Shown piece after piece: positions 33,567 to 41,871 of a DNA stretch of 46,090 bases (within the stretch, counting starts at the first letter, position 1; the number at the start of each line of letters is the position of its first letter). This DNA is from Bacteroidia bacterium (lineage in GTDB: Bacteria > Bacteroidota > Bacteroidia > Palsa-965). The DNA lies in assembly GCA_023151315.1 (NCBI GenBank), contig JAKLJE010000004.1, forward strand, positions 149,288-195,377, read 5' to 3'. Under the pieces are notes generated by a model. It searched no databases, had not been told where the DNA came from, and was given only the letters and a program-made list of their open reading frames with translations. A program made the position numbers and the translations under genes.

Positions 33567-34201
33567 TGACTGTGAAAGGTTCTGAATTAATTCTCAAATA
33601 TTTCCCCGGTATTACTCCTGAACAAACAGCTCAGTTCGATAAACTGCAGGAGCTTTACGCGGATTGGAATTCCAAGATCAACGTGATTTCCCGTAAAGAC
33701 ATGGATGCGTTTTACGTACATCATGTTCTGCACTCATTGGCAATTGCGAAGGTGATTCGTTTTACGAAAGGAACAACTATTCTTGATGTGGGTACAGGCG
33801 GTGGATTTCCCGGAATTCCATTGGCAATCATGTTCCCGGAATGCAGATTTCATCTGGTGGATTCTATCGGCAAGAAAATAAAAGTGGTGAGTGAAGTGGC
33901 CCTTGCTTTGGGATTGAAGAATGTTGTTGCGGAACAGAAACGTGCGGAACAACTGGAGAATACTTACGATTTTATTGTTTCACGTGCCGTTGCGCCTTGG
34001 GAGGAAATTTATAATTGGACGCGCGATCTCATTCACGAAGAAGGACAGAATGCTTTACCGAACGGTTGGTTGCTTCTGAAAGGCGGAGACCTCAAAGAAG
34101 AATTGAAATCAGCGCGCAAGTGGCTTGTGGACCACGAAATCTCCAAAATGTTTTCTGAAGATTTTTTTGAGACGAAGCACGTGATTTATATTCCTGCCTG
34201 A
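33566..34201 (+). CDS. rsmG: 16S rRNA (guanine527-N7)-methyltransferase
   Basis: Methylates N7 of G527 in 16S rRNA using SAM; loss gives low-level streptomycin resistance in other bacteria. The 211 residues match the family: LYADWNSKINVISRKD near the N-terminus, the SAM motif ILDVGTGGGFPGIPLAI, the ribose-binding strand FHLVDSIGKKIKVV, and the IVSRAVAPWEEI motif. A 1-bp overlap (TGATG) couples it to the sigma factor gene, making a GT2-sigma-rsmG operon. Its last 16 bases overlap the end of the convergent ABC exporter gene. Confidence 0.96.
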   Translation: MTVKGSELILKYFPGITPEQTAQFDKLQELYADWNSKINVISRKDMDAFYVHHVLHSLAIAKVIRFTKGTTILDVGTGGGFPGIPLAIMFPECRFHLVDSIGKKIKVVSEVALALGLKNVVAEQKRAEQLENTYDFIVSRAVAPWEEIYNWTRDLIHEEGQNALPNGWLLLKGGDLKEELKSARKWLVDHEISKMFSEDFFETKHVIYIPA

Positions 34202-36042
34202 ACGTCAGCAGGAGTATTCTGAAATTGCAACTGATTCAGACTTCTGTAAACACCGTTCTCGATATTCATCAGTTCATCGTGCGTGCCTGTTTCAACTACA
34301 ACACCTTTATCAATCACAACAATTTGATCGGCGTTTCGGATAGTACTTAAGCGGTGCGCAATCACGAAAGAAGTTCTTCCGACCATCAATTTATCCAAAG
34401 CTTCCTGAACCACGCGTTCGCTCTCAGAATCCAATGAGCTTGTAGCTTCATCCAGAATCAGAATTCCCGGATTCTTCAGGACTGCACGTGCAATGGCAAT
34501 ACGCTGACGTTGTCCGCCTGAAAGTTGAATACCACGATCGCCGACTTTGGTTTCAAATTTATCCGGGAAGCTTTCAATGAATCCTAAAGCATTTGCTTTG
34601 ATGGCAGCATCTCGGATTTCTTCTGCAGAAGCTCCGGGTTTACCGTAAGCAATATTCTCTGCAATCGTGCCGCCGAAAAGAAGAACTTCCTGAGGAACGA
34701 TCGCCATGTTCTCACGCAACTGAGTGAGATTATATTCTCGTGCATCCTTGCCGTCAATCACAACACGACCGGAATCCGGGTTGTAGAAACGCATCAGCAT
34801 TCCTGCCATCGTTGATTTTCCTGATCCGCTGTGTCCGACCAATGCAATGGTTTGACCTTGCTTCGCTGAGAATGAAATGTCTTTCAGAACCGTGAATTCT
34901 TTACGGGTAGGATAGGAGAAAGATACATTCTCGAAGTTCACGTTTCCTTGCAGTTTCATTGATGAACGTACGCGATTGTCGTCGAGGCTGATATCTTCTG
35001 CTTCTTCGTTGAGGATATCAAACACGCGATCCGCAGCTCCAACAGCTCTTTGAATCTGTGCATATTGTTCCGGAAGTCCGCCAATGGAAGCCGCCACAAA
35101 CATGGTTGTCATAAGGAATGCTACCATTTCATTCGGTTGAATTTCACCACTTACTTTGAGGCGTACACCAAACCAAACGATAAGCATTATTGATCCGAAG
35201 AGACAGAAAATGATGAATGCGAAGAAAGATCCGCGTGAGCGCGCATTACGCATTGCTGCTTTGATAACATTATCGGCAATACGATTGTAACGACCGGCTT
35301 CATAACCTTCGTTGGTAAACGCTTTAACGTTTGAAATTCCCTGAAGACTTTCGCCAACAACAGTGTTTGATTCTCCGACAAGTTCCTGAACTTCCTTCGC
35401 AATATTTCTGATTTTTCTGCCGAAATACATTGCGAGAATTGCAACCGGCGGCACAACGCAGAGCATAAGCAATGCAAGTTTCCAGGAAGTAATGCTGATG
35501 AGAATGATACCGCCTACAACAATGATGAATTGTCTGAAAAATTCCGCAAGAGCTGTGGTGAATGTTTCTCCGATCTGAGTGATATCGGCGCTGATCCGGC
35601 TATTCAGTTCCGACGCAATGTTTTTTGAGAAAAACGTCATCGGAAGTTTCATAAGATGGGAAAATGTTGTCAAGCGCAACGTTGCCAGCATGTGCTGTGT
35701 TGCATTTTCGAAGAAGTAGACACGGAAATAGGATGCTACCGCCTGTGCGCTGAGCAATAGAATAATCCACAATCCGAACTTATCGGCCTGATCGAGAAGC
35801 ATGGCTTCATTGAGACTTGGATTTCCAATCAAACCCATGAGTTCTCCCAATAATCTCGGAAAAATCAAGGCGGTGGCACCGGTACACAATAGAAAGAACA
35901 TGCCGAGCCCGAACTTCCACTTGTGTTTCCCCATATAACCGAACAGGCGCGATGCCCTTTTCAGTGAATCTCCTGTAAGTTTCGCCTTCGGCAGCTCATC
36001 TCCGGGTGTCGTCTTCGTTCTTAAACTGTTGCGTTTGGCCAT
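34186..36042 (-). CDS. MsbA-like ABC exporter (fused TMD-NBD)
   Basis: The product has 618 residues, a half-transporter that dimerises in the inner membrane. Six spans fall in residues about 38-330 (FGLGMFFLLCTGATALIF; LWIILLLSAQAVASYF; FIIVVGGIILISITSW; FFAFIIFCLFGSIMLIVWFG). The NBD follows: VNFENVSFSYPTRKEF, Walker A GHSGSGKST (about 410), Q-loop IVPQEVLLFGG, signature LSGGQRQRIAIARA, Walker B ILILDEATSSLD, and switch His in VIAHRLSTI. All ATPase residues are intact. The family exports lipids, lipid A-linked molecules, peptides or drugs; MsbA-like lipid flipping is plausible but not proven. Own -7 box at 36050, and divergent from rpmH. Confidence 0.93.
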   Translation of the reverse strand: MAKRNSLRTKTTPGDELPKAKLTGDSLKRASRLFGYMGKHKWKFGLGMFFLLCTGATALIFPRLLGELMGLIGNPSLNEAMLLDQADKFGLWIILLLSAQAVASYFRVYFFENATQHMLATLRLTTFSHLMKLPMTFFSKNIASELNSRISADITQIGETFTTALAEFFRQFIIVVGGIILISITSWKLALLMLCVVPPVAILAMYFGRKIRNIAKEVQELVGESNTVVGESLQGISNVKAFTNEGYEAGRYNRIADNVIKAAMRNARSRGSFFAFIIFCLFGSIMLIVWFGVRLKVSGEIQPNEMVAFLMTTMFVAASIGGLPEQYAQIQRAVGAADRVFDILNEEAEDISLDDNRVRSSMKLQGNVNFENVSFSYPTRKEFTVLKDISFSAKQGQTIALVGHSGSGKSTMAGMLMRFYNPDSGRVVIDGKDAREYNLTQLRENMAIVPQEVLLFGGTIAENIAYGKPGASAEEIRDAAIKANALGFIESFPDKFETKVGDRGIQLSGGQRQRIAIARAVLKNPGILILDEATSSLDSESERVVQEALDKLMVGRTSFVIAHRLSTIRNADQIVVIDKGVVVETGTHDELMNIENGVYRSLNQLQFQNTPADVQAGI

Positions 36043-36049
36043 AGGGCTG

Positions 36050-36057
36050 CAAAGGTA
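36050..36057 (-). promoter_or_regulatory. Promoter -7 box of the ABC exporter gene
   Basis: Minus strand TACCTTTG, matching TANNTTTG, 7 nt before the ATG at 36042. Confidence 0.6.
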
Positions 36058-36205
36058 GTGCTAGTTAAAGTGCAGTTTGTTCGTTTTGTATCTGAAATTC
36101 ATTCCCCACGCACAGAATTACACGGTGAAATCCGTTTTGTCGTGTAGTTTAAAGTCGTTTTTGGAGGATTTCTATTTTATTATGCCCCCAACATGACCTT
36201 TATGG

Positions 36206-36246
36206 CGCTGAAAATCAACGTTTTTAATAAAATATTCATTTCAGCG
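36206..36246. repeat. Inverted repeat abutting the rpmH -33 element
   Basis: CGCTGAAA (36206-36213) and TTTCAGCG (36239-36246) flank a 25-bp AT-rich core (about 80% A+T). The right arm ends exactly where the -33 TTG of rpmH begins, so it could be an operator or an UP-like element enclosed by an inverted repeat. Confidence 0.55.
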
Positions 36247-36276
36247 TTGTCTAATTAATCAGGAAACCTATCTTTG
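36247..36276 (+). promoter_or_regulatory. rpmH promoter
   Basis: TTG at 36247-36249, a 19-nt spacer and TATCTTTG at 36269-36276 form the complete Bacteroidota housekeeping promoter (TTTG-N19-TANNTTTG). This is the best match in the window. It gives a leader of about 40 nt, in which ATCCA/TGGAT (36285-36299) can form a small hairpin. Confidence 0.8.
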
Positions 36277-36321
36277 CAACCCGAATCCACGAATTGGATG
36301 GGATTTTAAAGATTTGAGGTC

Positions 36322-36486
36322 ATGGCACAAAAACGTACTTATCAACCTTCACAGCGTAAACGTCGCAACAAGCACGGTTTCCGCGAGCGCATGGCAACTG
36401 CGAATGGTCGCCGTGTTTTAGCAGCACGTCGCGCACGTGGTCGCAAAAAACTCACTGTTTCTGACGAACGTAAACTCAAGGGTTAA
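36322..36486 (+). CDS. rpmH: 50S ribosomal protein L34
   Basis: A 54-residue highly basic protein: [20 protein letters not shown], then [21 protein letters not shown], and then [13 protein letters not shown]. This is the complete L34 sequence with the conserved RTYQPS.RKR...HGFR.RM.T..GR.VL..RR.KGR.K.L pattern; it binds 23S rRNA domain III. It has its own complete promoter and a strong terminator, so it forms a one-gene unit between the ABC exporter and carB. In many bacteria rpmH lies beside rnpA and dnaA; here it does not. Confidence 0.97.
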   Translation: MAQKRTYQPSQRKRRNKHGFRERMATANGRRVLAARRARGRKKLTVSDERKLKG

Positions 36487-36510
36487 TCCGTGATACGTTT
36501 CTCTGATATT

Positions 36511-36542
36511 AAAGCCGATTCTTTTTTGAATCGGCTTTTTTT
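36511..36542 (+). terminator. Intrinsic terminator of rpmH
   Basis: AAAGCCGATTC (36511-36521) pairs with GAATCGGCTTT (36528-36538) around a six-T loop; the T-run covers 36536-36542. It lies 24 bp past the rpmH stop. Confidence 0.92.
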
Positions 36543-36624
36543 ATGCCATATCGATAATTCCAGCTCATTACGCTGCTATTAACAACCGTTGAAAACAAAT
36601 CCGAAACGCCCTTTTACGATTCGC

Positions 36625-36632
36625 TAACTTCG
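36625..36632 (+). promoter_or_regulatory. carB promoter -7 box
   Basis: TAACTTCG fits TANNTTYG, 17 nt before the carB ATG. The nearest TTG (36589-36591) is 33 nt upstream, too far for a standard -33. Confidence 0.45.
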
Positions 36633-36649
36633 CACGATTTATCTGCACT

Positions 36650-39469
36650 ATGCCAAAAGACAACAGCATTAAACACGTTTTGATCATCGGAAGCGGTCCA
36701 ATTATCATTGGTCAGGCTTGCGAATTTGACTATTCCGGATCTCAGGCTGCCCGTTCACTGCGCCAGGAAGGAATTGAAGTAACGCTGATCAACAGCAATC
36801 CGGCTACAATTATGACGGATAAAGTAACGGCAGATAATATTTATCTCCTGCCGCTTACGGCTCAGTCTATCGTCAAAATCCTGGAAACGCATAAAATTGA
36901 TGCTGTTCTTCCGACAATGGGCGGACAAACTGCATTGAACCTTGCGTTGAAGTGCGATGAACTTGGCATTTGGAAAAAGTACAATGTGCGAATGATCGGT
37001 GTTGATATCGACGCCATCAAAGTTACAGAAGATCGCGATTTGTTCCGCGCGCGCATGGAGAGCATTGGAGTAGGCATGGCTCCGTCACGCATTGCAAAAT
37101 CTTTCCTCGAAGGAAAAGCAATTGCTCAGGAGTTCGGATTCCCGCTGGTGATCCGTCCTTCATTCACACTCGGAGGAAGCGGCGGTGCTGTAGTTTACGT
37201 AAAAGAAGATTTTGATAAAGCACTCAATCGCGGATTGCAGACTTCTCCGATCCATGAAGTGCTCATCGATAAAGCGGTGTTGGGCTGGAAAGAGTTCGAG
37301 CTCGAATTGCTCCGCGATGCAAATGATAATGTGTGCATCATCTGTTCGATTGAAAACTTCGATCCTATGGGCGTGCATACCGGCGACTCCATAACAGTTG
37401 CGCCTGCACAAACGCTTTCCGATACAACTTATCAGTTGATGCGTACTATGGCGATCAAGATGATGCGCTCAATCGGAAATTTCGCCGGCGGTTGTAACGT
37501 ACAATTTGCGGTTAGTCCCGATAACGACGAAGAAATTATTGCAATAGAAATCAATCCGCGTGTTTCGCGTTCATCTGCGCTCGCATCGAAAGCAACGGGA
37601 TATCCGATTGCAAAGATTGCATCCAAACTCGCGATCGGTTACCAGCTGGATGAGTTGATGAACCAGATCACGCAAAGCACTTCGGCTTACTTCGAGCCAA
37701 CGCTCGATTACGTAATCGTAAAAGTGCCGCGCTGGAACTTCGATAAGTTCAAAGGAACAAACCGTGAACTCGGATTCCAGATGAAATCCGTTGGTGAAGT
37801 AATGGCCATCGGCCGTTCTTTTCAGGAAGCATTGCAGAAAGCCGCACAGAGTCTTGAGATCAAGAGAAACGGTTTGGGTGCGGACGGAAAAGAGAATACC
37901 AATCAGCAGGAATTGCTTGCAGGTTTGGAGCGCCCGTCATGGAATCGTTTGTTCATGATTTACGACGCGTTTAAACTCGGTATTTCGCTAAAGACAATAC
38001 ACAAGCTCACGCGTATCGACAATTGGTTCCTTTCTCAGATTGAAGAACTCGTGATCTTCGAACGTGAAATCGAACGTTACAATATCAATACAATCACGAA
38101 AGATCTGCTCTTCGAAGCAAAGCAGAAAGGTTATGCCGATCGTCAGATTGCACACCTGTTGCGTTGTCTCGAGAGCGAAGTTTATAAGAAGCGTGCTGAA
38201 GAATTCAATATTCATCGCGTATACAAATTGGTTGATACGTGTGCTGCGGAATTTGAAGCCCGCACACCTTACTACTACTCAACATTTGAAACCGAAAACG
38301 AATCTGTTTCTTCCAATAAGAAAAAGATTGTGGTACTCGGTTCCGGTCCGAACCGTATCGGACAAGGAATTGAGTTTGATTACTCATGCGTTCACGGTGT
38401 TCTTGCCGCGAAGGAAGAAGGTTTCGAGACCATCATGATCAACTGCAATCCGGAAACCGTTTCAACGGACTTCAATGTTGCAGACAAACTCTATTTCGAG
38501 CCGGTGTTCTGGGAGCATATCTATGAAATCATCCGTCACGAAAAACCGGAAGGCGTAATTGTTCAGCTCGGTGGACAGACCGCGTTGAAACTTGCTGAAA
38601 AACTGGAGCGTTATGGAATCAAGATCATTGGTACTGATTTCAAATCACTCGATCTTGCTGAAGACCGCGGTAGTTTCTCCACATTGCTGAAAGAATGCAA
38701 CATTCCTTATCCGAAATTCGGGGTGATTGAAGACGCTGATCAGGCCATTGAATTGTCACGTGAACTCGGTTATCCGTTGCTGGTTCGTCCTTCTTACGTA
38801 TTGGGCGGACAAAGCATGAAGATCGTGATCAATGAGCAGGAACTCGAGCAGCACGTTGTGAAACTGCTTAATGATATCCCGGGCAACAAAGTATTGCTCG
38901 ATCATTTCCTTGAAGGAGCAATAGAAGCAGAAGCAGACGCCATCTGCGACGGAAAAGATGTGTACATCATCGGAATAATGGAACACATCGAACCTGCAGG
39001 AATTCACTCCGGAGATTCGTATGCGGTGTTACCTCCGTTTGATCTCTCCGAGAACGTGATGAAGCAGATTGAAGATCACACAAGAAAAATTGCGCTTGCG
39101 CTGAATACCGTCGGATTGATCAATATTCAGTTCGCGGTGAAGAATGAAGTGGTGTATATCATCGAAGCCAATCCGCGCGCATCACGTACCGTTCCATTCA
39201 TTGCCAAAGCATACGACGAACCGTATGTGAATTACGCAACGAAAGTGATGTTGGGTACGAAGAAGGTGAGTGATTTCAAATTCAATCCGCGCAAGAAAGG
39301 TTACGCCATCAAGATTCCGGTGTTCTCTTATGAGAAATTCCCGGATGTTCAGAAGGAGCTGGGGCCTGAGATGAAATCAACCGGTGAAGCAATCTACTTC
39401 ATTGATGATCTTCATGACGAATATTTCCACCAGATCTATTCGGAACGGAATCTGTACCTTTCCAAGTAG
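36650..39469 (+). CDS. carB: Carbamoyl-phosphate synthase large subunit, without allosteric domain
   Basis: With CarA it makes carbamoyl phosphate from bicarbonate, ammonia from glutamine and two ATP, for arginine and pyrimidine synthesis. The 939 residues hold both ATP-grasp halves: [20 protein letters not shown] with [11 protein letters not shown] (first carboxyphosphate half) and [20 protein letters not shown] with [16 protein letters not shown] (second, carbamate half), plus [11 protein letters not shown] and [11 protein letters not shown]. The chain ends at NLYLSK, directly after the second ATP-grasp domain. The C-terminal MGS-like regulatory domain (about 130 residues in E. coli CarB, total 1073) is missing and not found downstream. 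So catalysis should be intact but UMP/ornithine control altered. No carA nearby. Confidence 0.96.
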   Translation: MPKDNSIKHVLIIGSGPIIIGQACEFDYSGSQAARSLRQEGIEVTLINSNPATIMTDKVTADNIYLLPLTAQSIVKILETHKIDAVLPTMGGQTALNLALKCDELGIWKKYNVRMIGVDIDAIKVTEDRDLFRARMESIGVGMAPSRIAKSFLEGKAIAQEFGFPLVIRPSFTLGGSGGAVVYVKEDFDKALNRGLQTSPIHEVLIDKAVLGWKEFELELLRDANDNVCIICSIENFDPMGVHTGDSITVAPAQTLSDTTYQLMRTMAIKMMRSIGNFAGGCNVQFAVSPDNDEEIIAIEINPRVSRSSALASKATGYPIAKIASKLAIGYQLDELMNQITQSTSAYFEPTLDYVIVKVPRWNFDKFKGTNRELGFQMKSVGEVMAIGRSFQEALQKAAQSLEIKRNGLGADGKENTNQQELLAGLERPSWNRLFMIYDAFKLGISLKTIHKLTRIDNWFLSQIEELVIFEREIERYNINTITKDLLFEAKQKGYADRQIAHLLRCLESEVYKKRAEEFNIHRVYKLVDTCAAEFEARTPYYYSTFETENESVSSNKKKIVVLGSGPNRIGQGIEFDYSCVHGVLAAKEEGFETIMINCNPETVSTDFNVADKLYFEPVFWEHIYEIIRHEKPEGVIVQLGGQTALKLAEKLERYGIKIIGTDFKSLDLAEDRGSFSTLLKECNIPYPKFGVIEDADQAIELSRELGYPLLVRPSYVLGGQSMKIVINEQELEQHVVKLLNDIPGNKVLLDHFLEGAIEAEADAICDGKDVYIIGIMEHIEPAGIHSGDSYAVLPPFDLSENVMKQIEDHTRKIALALNTVGLINIQFAVKNEVVYIIEANPRASRTVPFIAKAYDEPYVNYATKVMLGTKKVSDFKFNPRKKGYAIKIPVFSYEKFPDVQKELGPEMKSTGEAIYFIDDLHDEYFHQIYSERNLYLSK

Positions 39470-39500
39470 AAAGGGAATCTTCCGGATGTTTACACATTCA

Positions 39501-39980
39501 ATGACACAACGCAAGAGCAGGAGTCTGATGATTTCTGCTCTTGCAGTTTTTACACTGTTGCTTCAAGGTTGCAGTTTTGTGAACGAATTACTACTGGTGA
39601 ATGCTTCATCCGATACGATTGTCGTACGTTGGAGGCACGGCAGTAAATCTGATGTGCAGAATTCAGCACGTCCGATTTGTTACAAAGCAAGTGTTATGAA
39701 CGATGATGTGGAAGTGTCGGGTGACACCGCTAAATTCTATTGCAGGAAAGAAGGCGACAGTTTATGGTATGCAGAAGTTCCGCCGAACAGTGCGCTTGTA
39801 TTGGGTTCAGGTCTTAATCAGGATCTTGCTAAGAATGAAATTAGAGATCGTTTTGTCGGTGAACTTGAGCATTTGAGTATTCTGTCCCCGAATGACGCAT
39901 CCTTCCAATGTTCCGGTAAGGGGTGTTCTCCGTCGTTTCGATCGGTAAGAAAGGCGCGTGCGGTAATGATATACCGTTGA
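39501..39980 (+). CDS. Small lipoprotein of unknown function
   Basis: From the ATG at 39501 the product has 159 residues with a lipoprotein signal (MTQRKSRSLMISALAVFTLL, lipobox LQGC, Cys24). ATGs at 39486 and 39528 are also possible; 39501 gives the best n-region. The mature part is probably beta-rich: VNASSDTIVVRWRHG, SGDTAKFYCRKEGDSLWYAEVPPNSALVLGSG, then an ELEHLSILSPND segment and a basic end. VNASSDTIVVRW resembles the first strand of Ig-like periplasmic domains. No family recognised. It begins 31 bp past carB and may be co-transcribed with it. Confidence 0.78.
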   Translation: MTQRKSRSLMISALAVFTLLLQGCSFVNELLLVNASSDTIVVRWRHGSKSDVQNSARPICYKASVMNDDVEVSGDTAKFYCRKEGDSLWYAEVPPNSALVLGSGLNQDLAKNEIRDRFVGELEHLSILSPNDASFQCSGKGCSPSFRSVRKARAVMIYR

Positions 39981-40038
39981 TTAGCCTACGAATTCCTGTT
40001 ATACTCCGCCTTCGTGTGGAATCCACTACGTACTTTCT

Positions 40039-40046
40039 TATTTTCG
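40039..40046 (+). promoter_or_regulatory. -7 box of the second LytS/LytTR pair
   Basis: TATTTTCG fits TANNTTYG and ends 6 nt before the ATG at 40053. It supports that ATG over the upstream GTG at 40014. Confidence 0.5.
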
Positions 40047-40052
40047 GTGAAT

Positions 40053-41084
40053 ATGGAATTATCGCGTAACAGGCGGATTATTATTCATGTTGCTGGCGTG
40101 CTGGCGTTTCTGGCTATTCCGATTGTTTTTTCACCGGATTTCGGAATGGGAGTGCGCATGTTTGAGGTCGCACCGTTACGAAGAGATGTAATATCCTATC
40201 TCCTTCTGATTCTTATTTTCTATTTTCAATACTACTATGCCATTCCGAAGTTCTTTCACACCAGAAAGTTTTTCGTTTTCGGATTGATCGCTTTGGCGTG
40301 TTGGGTAATCGCTTCGTATCTGCCTGAGTTATTCAACCATGGTCTGCGTCCGCATGATATGCCTCCACCGCCAAACATGCCGAATAAGGTTCATCATGGG
40401 CCACCGTTGATTCATTTTTTCGAACGCACTTTTTTCAGATTCGCCATTGTTCTTATTACTGCCCTGCTCATCAGTATCGTTTCCCGTTTGAAGGAAGTAG
40501 AACGTGCGCGCACAGAAGCAGAATTGTCGTATCTGAAAGCTCAAATCAATCCGCATTTTCTCTTCAATACACTAAACAGTATTTACTCTCTCGCCATCGT
40601 TCGTTCGGAGAATACTCCGGCGGCCGTTCAGAAGTTATCTGACATGATGCGTTATGTTACCACGGAAGCGCACAACGAATCTGTTCCACTAAGTAAAGAA
40701 ATCGCATATGTTGCCAATTACGTTGACCTGCAACGAATCCGATTGGGAAATACCGTGAAGGTTCAATTCGATGTAGACGGCGATTCAGGAATTAAAAAGA
40801 TTGCACCGTTGGTCTTGATCCCGTTTGTAGAGAACGCATTCAAGTATGGTGTTAACCCGGAAGAGGACAGCTATGTGCAAATCAGAATTACGATCAGTGG
40901 TAATAGATTGACAATGCTGGTGCGTAACAGAATTGTACGCGTTGATTATCTTGATGAATATAAAAGCGGACATGGAATGTCGAATGCTTCTCAACGACTC
41001 AACAGCAGCTACGGAGGCAGACATAAACTTGACGCCAGACGCGAGAATGACGAGTTCAAAGTGGACCTTGAAATCGAACTATGA
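40053..41084 (+). CDS. LytS/YehU-type membrane histidine kinase
   Basis: The product has 343 residues. Four spans are seen at about 10-26, 46-63, 73-90 and 128-145, with a His/Pro-rich loop between spans 3 and 4 (RPHDMPPPPNMPNKVHHGPP, residues 99-118) that could bind metal. The His_kinase box is LKAQINPHFLFNTLNSIYSL, with phospho-acceptor H168. The N-box is LVLIPFVENAFKYGV; the ATP-lid G-box is weak (GHGMSNASQRL). It phosphorylates the LytTR regulator encoded next, whose start overlaps its stop by four bases (ATGA). The ATG at 40053 is chosen over a GTG 39 bp upstream because of the -7 box between them. Confidence 0.94.
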   Translation: MELSRNRRIIIHVAGVLAFLAIPIVFSPDFGMGVRMFEVAPLRRDVISYLLLILIFYFQYYYAIPKFFHTRKFFVFGLIALACWVIASYLPELFNHGLRPHDMPPPPNMPNKVHHGPPLIHFFERTFFRFAIVLITALLISIVSRLKEVERARTEAELSYLKAQINPHFLFNTLNSIYSLAIVRSENTPAAVQKLSDMMRYVTTEAHNESVPLSKEIAYVANYVDLQRIRLGNTVKVQFDVDGDSGIKKIAPLVLIPFVENAFKYGVNPEEDSYVQIRITISGNRLTMLVRNRIVRVDYLDEYKSGHGMSNASQRLNSSYGGRHKLDARRENDEFKVDLEIEL

Positions 41085-41782
41085 AATTAACTGCAATAGC
41101 CATTGATGATGAGCCGCCTGCATTGCAGGTTCTGGAACATTTATGTGGACAACGTAACGATATAGAACTGGTCAAGACATTCACTCGTCCGACAGAAGCG
41201 TTGAAGCACATACATAAGTTTCCTGTTGATGTGGTATTTCTGGATATCAAAATGCCATCTATGTCGGGACTCGATCTTGCCAAGGAGATTCCGGAAACTA
41301 CGCAGGTCATCTTCACAACTGCTCACAGCGAATTTGCTGTTGAGGGATTCAATCTTAAAGCGGCGGATTATCTATTAAAACCTTTTTCGCCGGAACGATT
41401 TGAACAGGCAATTAACAAAGTGCTGCAAACTTCTGAATTGTTACGCAGCTCTCAACAACAGTCGGCAGGACACATGCTCATCAGAGCAGATTACAGTCTT
41501 ATTAAAGTGAATTTTACTGACATCAGGTATATTGAAGGTCTTGATGATTATGTGAAGATTCATCAGAAGAACAGTAAGACTATTGTGGCGCGCCTGACAA
41601 TGAAGAAACTTCTGGAAAAACTTCCGTCGAACGCTTTTGTGCGCATACATCGATCGTTCATTGTACCATTCGCGGAGATAACATCTGTGCGCAATAAGAG
41701 CGTTTTTCTCAATGAAACCGAGCTGCCTCTAGGTGCGAGCTACGAAAGTGATTTTCTGCGCCTTTACGGAAAAACAGTATAG
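41081..41782 (+). CDS. LytTR-family response regulator
   Basis: The product has 233 residues. The receiver has the full acidic pocket IAIDDEPPAL (D9, D10), phospho-acceptor D55 (VVFLDIKMPSMSG), T80 in IFTTAHSEFA and K100 (YLLKPFSPERF). The LytTR DNA-binding domain covers about 130-233: YSLIKVNFTDIRYIEGLDDY, FVRIHRSFIVPF. It is paired with the kinase just upstream. Two arylsulfotransferase-like T9SS genes follow on the same strand; no 21-bp-spaced repeat of the kind seen at 4362, 6666 and 11767 was found before them, so its targets are open. Confidence 0.95.
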   Translation: MKLTAIAIDDEPPALQVLEHLCGQRNDIELVKTFTRPTEALKHIHKFPVDVVFLDIKMPSMSGLDLAKEIPETTQVIFTTAHSEFAVEGFNLKAADYLLKPFSPERFEQAINKVLQTSELLRSSQQQSAGHMLIRADYSLIKVNFTDIRYIEGLDDYVKIHQKNSKTIVARLTMKKLLEKLPSNAFVRIHRSFIVPFAEITSVRNKSVFLNETELPLGASYESDFLRLYGKTV

Positions 41783-41871
41783 TTTCCATAGTGCCGACAC
41801 ATTCTGAGTATTCACCTCTAAATTTTTAATCGACTTAACAATTTAGTGACCTTACCATAAAATTGAAAATC

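Noticed and set aside
40014-40052. GTG start for the second LytS kinase
   Set aside because: A TATTTTCG box lies between this GTG and the ATG at 40053, so the latter is preferred.
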